Part shown: piece after piece, positions 59,625 to 64,000 of the stretch
Layout: the number at the start of each line of letters is the position of its first letter
How positions within the stretch are numbered: the stretch's first letter is position 1
DNA from: SIG455 sp045659025
Lineage (GTDB): Bacteria > Bacillota > Clostridia > UMGS1810
Reading direction: 5' to 3'
Length of the DNA: 64,000 bases
Assembly (NCBI GenBank): GCA_045659025.1
Contig: JAZOWA010000034.1
Location: 1-64,000, forward strand
The notes under the pieces: generated by a model
What the model was told of the DNA's origin: nothing
The model's database searches: none
What the model saw: only the letters and a program-made list of their open reading frames with translations
Translations under genes and position numbers: made by a program

Positions 59625-61259
59625 TTATTCTGCTGATATGATGTAGTAATAAACGTTCTGACCGCCGTACTGTACGGATATGTCATAGTCGCCATACTTT
59701 TTATCAAGCTTTGCCTTGATCTCTTCAAGGTCTTTTTCGACAACGTCTCTGCCATAGAAGATGGTGATGTTATCTGCTCCGTCACCGATTACAGCATCAA
59801 CGGTAGCAAAGAAAGCGGCAGATATTGTCTTTTTGGCGATTGTGAGTTTGCCATCTACGATACCCAATATATCTCCCTGCTTGATTTTCTGCCCGTCAAT
59901 CACGGTATTTCTCACCGCATAGGTAATCTGACCTGTGCGTACTCCTGCGATTGTTTCGTTGAAAATATCAATATTTTCTTCCACGTCCTCATCCTCATCA
60001 AATACAATCATACAGGAGATTGCCTGAGTGATGCTCTTGGTGGGAAGCACAATTACGTTTTTTTCCGTAAGGTTCTTTGCCTGTTCGGCAGAGAGGATAA
60101 CGTTTTTGTTGTTGGGGAATACAAAGATATTCTCCGCATTGAGCTTTTCAATGGCGTTCAAAATATCCTCGGCGCTGGGGTTCATTGTCTGACCGCCCTC
60201 GATGATGATGTCAATGCCAAGCTCGGTCATGGTATTTACTATGCCATCACCCACGGCAACAGAGATGAAACCGTATTTTGAGGGTGGGGTAGGCTCTTTG
60301 GCAGATTCGTTAGCCACTTCCTTCTCGGATACCACCTTGTTCTCGTGCTGAATCTTCATATTATCGATCTTGATCTTTGAAAGTTCGCCGAGCTTGAGTG
60401 CTTCGCCGAGAACGACATTGGGCTCGTTGGTGTGGATGTGGGTCTTGATGATGTCATCATCCTCAATAACCACCATACAGTCACCGCATCTTTCGATACG
60501 TGTCTTGTATTTGAACACATCCGCTTTGGGATTTGATTTATGAATGAGGAATTCAGTGCAGTAGCTGAATTTAATCTCCTCGTCGGTTTCAAATTCTGCT
60601 TTGGGTGCAGTCTCTGCAGGAGCGTCTGTTCTTTCGATGATTTTGCCTGTTTCAAGGTAGGCAAGAGCGCCTTCCCAGAAGCAGATAAGGCCCTTACCGC
60701 CCGCATCTACCACCCCTGCCTGCTTGAGCTGAGGCAACATCTCGGGGGTGCGGTTCAATGCTTCATTACCGTCTTTTACACAAATGGTGAGAAGTGCGAG
60801 GATATCCTCTGCGCTCTCGGCATTTGCAACGGCGGATTCTGCGATACCCCTTGCAACTGTAAGTATAGTACCCTCAATGGGCTTCATAACTGCCGCATAA
60901 GCAGACTCGCAGGCAAGTTTCATTGCCTCGGCAAACTCTGCCTTGCCACAGCTTTCCATATTGGCAAAACACTTCGCAATGCCTCGCATAAGCTGGCTTG
61001 TGATAACGCCGGAGTTACCTCTTGCTCCCCTGAGTGTAGCAGAAGAAAGAGTCTTGGCAACCACGCCTATGCCCTTGTCTCTTGCAGAGTTAACTTCCTC
61101 GGTGCAAGAGATCATTGTAAGTGACATATTTGTACCCGTGTCACCGTCAGGAACGGGGAACACGTTAAGATCGTCGATTTCGGTTTTTTTGTTTGCAAGG
61201 TTATTACTGCCGGATATAATCATATCGGCAAGTAACTGCCCTGTTAAAATTTCTATCAC
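59625..61259 (-). CDS. DAK2-domain kinase-like protein (YloV / FakA type)
   Basis: 544 residues. The N-terminal DAK2 (Dha kinase L-like) domain has NVFPVPDGDTGTNMSLTM near residue 33, the ATP/Mg loop, and ATLRGARGNSGVITSQLM near 93. A middle domain contains SYCTEFLIHKSNP and DDDIIKTHIHTNEP, and the C-terminal part resembles DegV-like folds. FakA phosphorylates fatty acids bound to FakB; no degV/fakB gene is in the window. Start is GTG 61259 with GAGGTGA. It is paired with the Asp23 gene (11-base gap), the same order as yloU-yloV in Bacillus. Confidence 0.9.
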   Translation of the reverse strand: MIEILTGQLLADMIISGSNNLANKKTEIDDLNVFPVPDGDTGTNMSLTMISCTEEVNSARDKGIGVVAKTLSSATLRGARGNSGVITSQLMRGIAKCFANMESCGKAEFAEAMKLACESAYAAVMKPIEGTILTVARGIAESAVANAESAEDILALLTICVKDGNEALNRTPEMLPQLKQAGVVDAGGKGLICFWEGALAYLETGKIIERTDAPAETAPKAEFETDEEIKFSYCTEFLIHKSNPKADVFKYKTRIERCGDCMVVIEDDDIIKTHIHTNEPNVVLGEALKLGELSKIKIDNMKIQHENKVVSEKEVANESAKEPTPPSKYGFISVAVGDGIVNTMTELGIDIIIEGGQTMNPSAEDILNAIEKLNAENIFVFPNNKNVILSAEQAKNLTEKNVIVLPTKSITQAISCMIVFDEDEDVEENIDIFNETIAGVRTGQITYAVRNTVIDGQKIKQGDILGIVDGKLTIAKKTISAAFFATVDAVIGDGADNITIFYGRDVVEKDLEEIKAKLDKKYGDYDISVQYGGQNVYYYIISAE

Positions 61260-61270
61260 GGTATCACCTC

Positions 61271-61633
61271 TTATTCGCGTACTCTTGTTCCGTCAACATA
61301 CACATTGACACGGTCAATCTCAAGACCTGTCATATATTCGAGATGATATCTCACATTGCTGATAATACTGTCGCTTATAGTCTGGATATTAACGCCGTAT
61401 TCTACTATGATGTGGATATCAACACTGATTTTCTTGTCAGGTGAAACGAAAACATCTACACCCTTGGAGATTTTGTCTTTTACAAGCAAGGAAACGATAC
61501 CCTTTGACTTGGAACTGTATGCCATACCAACCACACCATAGCAACTTGTGGTGATAACACCGCAAATCTGTGCGATTGCTTCGTTGTCAATGGACACACT
61601 GCCCTTCAAAAACTCTACACTTGCATTTGCCAT
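61271..61633 (-). CDS. Asp23/Gls24-family protein (YloU)
   Basis: 120 residues. VSIDNEAIAQICGVITTSCYGVVGM at the start (shown as two overlapping motifs SIDNEAIAQI and TSCYGVVGM), VDVFVSPDKKISVDIHIIVE in the middle, and VNVYVDGTRV at the end match the family. Members bind the cell envelope or associate with fatty-acid kinase. GGAGGTG precedes ATG. It lies directly upstream of the DAK2 gene. Confidence 0.9.
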   Translation of the reverse strand: MANASVEFLKGSVSIDNEAIAQICGVITTSCYGVVGMAYSSKSKGIVSLLVKDKISKGVDVFVSPDKKISVDIHIIVEYGVNIQTISDSIISNVRYHLEYMTGLEIDRVNVYVDGTRVRE

Positions 61634-61650
61634 AAATCAAAACACCTCCG

Positions 61651-63645
61651 TTAAAACTCTGTTAATTTTGCACCCGGCATATCCTTCTCGCGGCTATGGC
61701 AGGTGGTAAATACTATCTGGTTTGAAGCAGAGTATTCTTTTAAGAACTTCACTCCCTCGGCGAAACGTTCGTCATCGTATGTAATGAAAGCATCGTCAAT
61801 GAACAAGGGGAGATTTTCCGCTATCATCTCTATTATACCTAATCTTAATGAAAAATACAACTGTTGAATTGTACCTGAGCTGAAATAATTTGAATTTTCG
61901 TATCGGCCTTCGTGGCGGATGTTAATTTCAAACTTGTCGTTTACCGTGATTTCGCCGTGTTTTCCGCCGGTCAAGGCGTTGAAGATTCTCTCTGTAGCCT
62001 GGGCAAGCTTCGGTGCAAAATTGCTCTTGATTTCCTCATAGGATTCATCCAAAATCCCTGATGCAAGTTCAATCACACGTTTTTCTTCCTCGGCATCTTT
62101 AAGCTTTGCTTCAATCTCTTCAATCTCGCAGGCGAGCTGATTGATTTTCTCTGTAATACCGCTTAATTTATCTGCCTCCACCTTCATCTTTGCATTCTCT
62201 GCAGTAAGGCGCAGGATATCGGTGCCGACAGACTGTATCTTTGAAGATACTTCCCACTCTGTAGCGTCTATACTCTCGGGGGTAAGGGCAGAGATATCGC
62301 CATATTTTGATACCAACTCGGCAGACAGAGCATCAAAATCTGCCTTCGCCTCGTCAAACACTTTCTTTGCCATGTCCACCTTGGATTTTATAAGGTCTGC
62401 CTTTGAGGCGGTGTCTGCCATGGTACGTTTGAGTTGTCTGTAATGCTCGGCACTCTCCAAACCGTATTTGGCAAGGACGGAGGTTCTCTTGTCCTCGGTC
62501 TCTTTTGCTCTTAATGATACTTCAACCGCTTTTTTAGACATCTTACTTGCGGATTTGAAGCAGAAGAAAGACCCCCCGCCAAACACCAACACACCCAAAG
62601 CCATAAGGAAATGCACAAAAAAGGCGGAGGCAATAAATGCCACACCTATTACTGCGCATATAATTCCCCACACTTTAGCGGTATTGCTCTTTTGCTCAAG
62701 AAGCATCTGCTCCATCTGGTCGGCTACATTCTGTGCGGTGGCATCAGCTAATATTATCGCTTCATCCACGGGGGTGATATCCTTTATAATATCTGTTCCG
62801 CTGTCGCCCATAAGTTCTGCATCGGATTTGGCTCTCTCATACTCTGCGGAGGCGTTTTTCATCTTGTCCTCAGCTTTTTTGTATGCAAGGTAATCCTTCT
62901 GTTCTTTGATCTTATCCAGTGTTTTTTCCAGATTTATCTTCTCTTTAAGGGCGGTGTCCAGCTGACTTTCCACTTCCGTCTGTCTATGTGCCATGGCGTC
63001 TGCATTGAGGCGGAGAGCTTCCAGATTTGATTTCTCTGCAGATTTTGTTTCAATAGCAGATTTTAAGTTGGGGATGACCGCACTGCCACGTCTGGAATCT
63101 AAATTGGACACCATCTCTTTAAGACGTGATGACACTTCCTGATAGGATGCCCCCTCATCACCTGTTTGAGACACATTAGATATCTTGGCTAAAGTATCCC
63201 CGTCAGAATCAATCTGTGTGCCCTCGGCGGAGATAAACATAGTCTTTAAGAAGGTGGTCTCGCTAAGGCCGAAAACCTCTGCGCCCACCTCGTCAGTTGT
63301 GAGAGGCACTTCTTCACCTGTGGATTTGTTGATGAGCTTAAGTTCGGTCTTCCTGCCTGATGCGGATATAAAGCGGGAGAGGGCATACTCTGCTTCGCCA
63401 TGGGTGTATACAATCTCGCCCTCCATGTTATCCCCATCCCAGGGGGTGTACTTGTCACGGAAGGAAAGTTCCTTTCCCCTCTGCTTCTTTGCACCATAGA
63501 GCATAAAGCGAATAAAGGCAAGAAATGTACTCTTGCCCGATTCATTGTTGCCGAATATCACATTCAGCCCATTATCCAATATGTATTCTTTGTCCTTCAA
63601 TTTGCCAAAACTTTTGATGTATATGCGTTTAATCGTCATTTTCAT
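61651..63645 (-). CDS. YhaN-like Rad50/SbcC-type ATPase with central membrane hairpin
   Basis: 664 residues. An ABC/SMC-type ATPase split by coiled coils: Walker A FGNNESGKSTF at 31-41, coiled coil about 195-320, two adjacent hydrophobic helices at about 325-363 in place of a zinc hook, a second coiled coil about 370-530, then signature FSSGTIQQLYFSLRL and Walker B LPLFIDDAF. Such YhaN-type proteins are usually beside an SbcD-like nuclease (YhaO); none is seen downstream. The start overlaps the trmD stop; ATG 63645 and ATG 63639 are both possible, the latter with better spacing from AAGGAA. Confidence 0.82.
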   Translation of the reverse strand: MKMTIKRIYIKSFGKLKDKEYILDNGLNVIFGNNESGKSTFLAFIRFMLYGAKKQRGKELSFRDKYTPWDGDNMEGEIVYTHGEAEYALSRFISASGRKTELKLINKSTGEEVPLTTDEVGAEVFGLSETTFLKTMFISAEGTQIDSDGDTLAKISNVSQTGDEGASYQEVSSRLKEMVSNLDSRRGSAVIPNLKSAIETKSAEKSNLEALRLNADAMAHRQTEVESQLDTALKEKINLEKTLDKIKEQKDYLAYKKAEDKMKNASAEYERAKSDAELMGDSGTDIIKDITPVDEAIILADATAQNVADQMEQMLLEQKSNTAKVWGIICAVIGVAFIASAFFVHFLMALGVLVFGGGSFFCFKSASKMSKKAVEVSLRAKETEDKRTSVLAKYGLESAEHYRQLKRTMADTASKADLIKSKVDMAKKVFDEAKADFDALSAELVSKYGDISALTPESIDATEWEVSSKIQSVGTDILRLTAENAKMKVEADKLSGITEKINQLACEIEEIEAKLKDAEEEKRVIELASGILDESYEEIKSNFAPKLAQATERIFNALTGGKHGEITVNDKFEINIRHEGRYENSNYFSSGTIQQLYFSLRLGIIEMIAENLPLFIDDAFITYDDERFAEGVKFLKEYSASNQIVFTTCHSREKDMPGAKLTEF

Positions 63646-64000
63646 CTGTTCCTTTCAGCATATCAGGTCTTAATTTCTCGGTGATTTCAAGGGATTTCTC
63701 TCTGCGCCATTTGGCTATGTTGGCATGATTGCCCGACATCAGCACATCCGGCACACAAACCCCGTGGAATTCGTAAGGTCTGGTGTATTGGGGATATTCA
63801 AGAAGCCCGTTGAAGTGGGATTCGTCGGTGAAACTGTCCTCGTTGGAAAGTACGCCCTCAATCATACGGCTGATGGAGTCTATAAGCACCATGGCAGGAA
63901 GTTCACCACCGGTCAACACATAATCGCCGATAGAGATTTCCTCGTCCACAATCTCGTCTAATATCCTCTGGTCAACCCCCTCATAATGACCACACAGTAT
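63629..64000 (-). CDS. trmD: tRNA (guanine-37-N1)-methyltransferase, C-terminal part (runs off window)
   Basis: The last 123 codons, open to the window edge. It begins within CGHYEGVDQRILDEIVDEE and GDYVLTGGELPAM, the trefoil-knot SAM-binding region, followed by the helical C-terminal domain with LLEYPQYTRPYEF and VLMSGNHANIAKWR. TrmD methylates G37 to prevent frameshifting. The N-terminal half lies beyond the window. Its stop overlaps the start of the Rad50-like gene by about 17 bases. Confidence 0.93.
   Translation of the reverse strand: MLCGHYEGVDQRILDEIVDEEISIGDYVLTGGELPAMVLIDSISRMIEGVLSNEDSFTDESHFNGLLEYPQYTRPYEFHGVCVPDVLMSGNHANIAKWRREKSLEITEKLRPDMLKGTDENDD

Noticed and set aside
1..64000. 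CRISPR arrays, restriction systems or toxin-antitoxin pairs
   Set aside because: No evenly spaced direct repeats, Cas, methylase or toxin motifs were seen on either strand.

Overview
The window reads as chromosomal DNA of an anaerobic, spore-forming Clostridia-type Firmicute, most likely a gut Oscillospirales/Ruminococcaceae-like organism (an inference from gene content, not from a search). Supporting signs are a complete Rnf complex, a single-chain pyruvate:ferredoxin oxidoreductase, SpoIIP next to the GPR spore protease, a ClpE-type ATPase, YlxR/YlxQ in the nusA-infB operon, and many strong TTGACA-17-TATAAT promoters. Non-ATG starts (TTG, GTG) with good Shine-Dalgarno sequences are common.

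Region by region. 1-0.8 kb: a small XRE regulator and a REP-associated tyrosine transposase (RAYT) whose own reading frame carries an inverted pair of REP-like palindromes. 0.8-4.5 kb: clpE, then thiT behind a TPP riboswitch, back to back with a small cysteine-containing protein gene. 4.5-12.4 kb (minus strand): the translation operon rimP-nusA-rnpM-ylxQ-infB-rbfA-nrnA-truB-ribF, with a terminator-like hairpin in its leader. 12.4-16.8 kb: tmcAL, tRNA-Arg(CCG), a MATE exporter and murC. 17-24.6 kb (plus): a metal-exporter-family membrane protein, a SpoVB/MurJ-like flippase, the S4-domain protein RqcP, then rnfCDGEAB. 24.7-28.7 kb (minus): a palindromic MITE-like repeat, a cyclase-family hydrolase with its own palindromic operator, and an amino-sugar cluster (nagB, a GlmU-like beta-helix protein, and a GlmM carrying an N-terminal XRE DNA-binding domain). 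29-32.5 kb: nifJ with a Rex-like operator over its promoter. 32.6-39.6 kb: VanW/G5 protein, a CdaR-type regulator, ftsEX, an M23 peptidoglycan hydrolase and an S41 protease. 39.7-48.3 kb: rpsB-tsf, an XTP pyrophosphatase with mutS2, and the glycolytic genes pgk-tpiA-gpmI. 48.4-52.7 kb: pyrC, an FHA protein with a RodA/FtsW protein, an AT-rich orphan gene, and tRNA-Leu(GAG) with a duplicated 3' end. 52.7-64 kb (mostly minus): a polysaccharide deacetylase, serC-serA, gpr-spoIIP, a small conserved protein, a YihY-family membrane protein, a FakA/YloV-like kinase with an Asp23 protein, a membrane-anchored Rad50-like ATPase and the 3' part of trmD.

How it works together: pyruvate oxidation by NifJ supplies reduced ferredoxin, which Rnf oxidises to build an ion gradient. 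The Rex-like site would tie NifJ to NADH/NAD+ status. FtsEX with the adjacent coiled-coil M23 enzyme is a division hydrolase module. The amino-sugar cluster pairs the enzymes linking glucosamine-6-P with glucosamine-1-P and fructose-6-P. The most unusual observations are the XRE-GlmM fusion with a palindrome at its own promoter, the REP pair inside the RAYT gene, the probable NusA-operon attenuator, and the FHA-RodA pair whose expected penicillin-binding partner is replaced by an unrecognised membrane protein. All statements come from reading the sequence; no database search was run.
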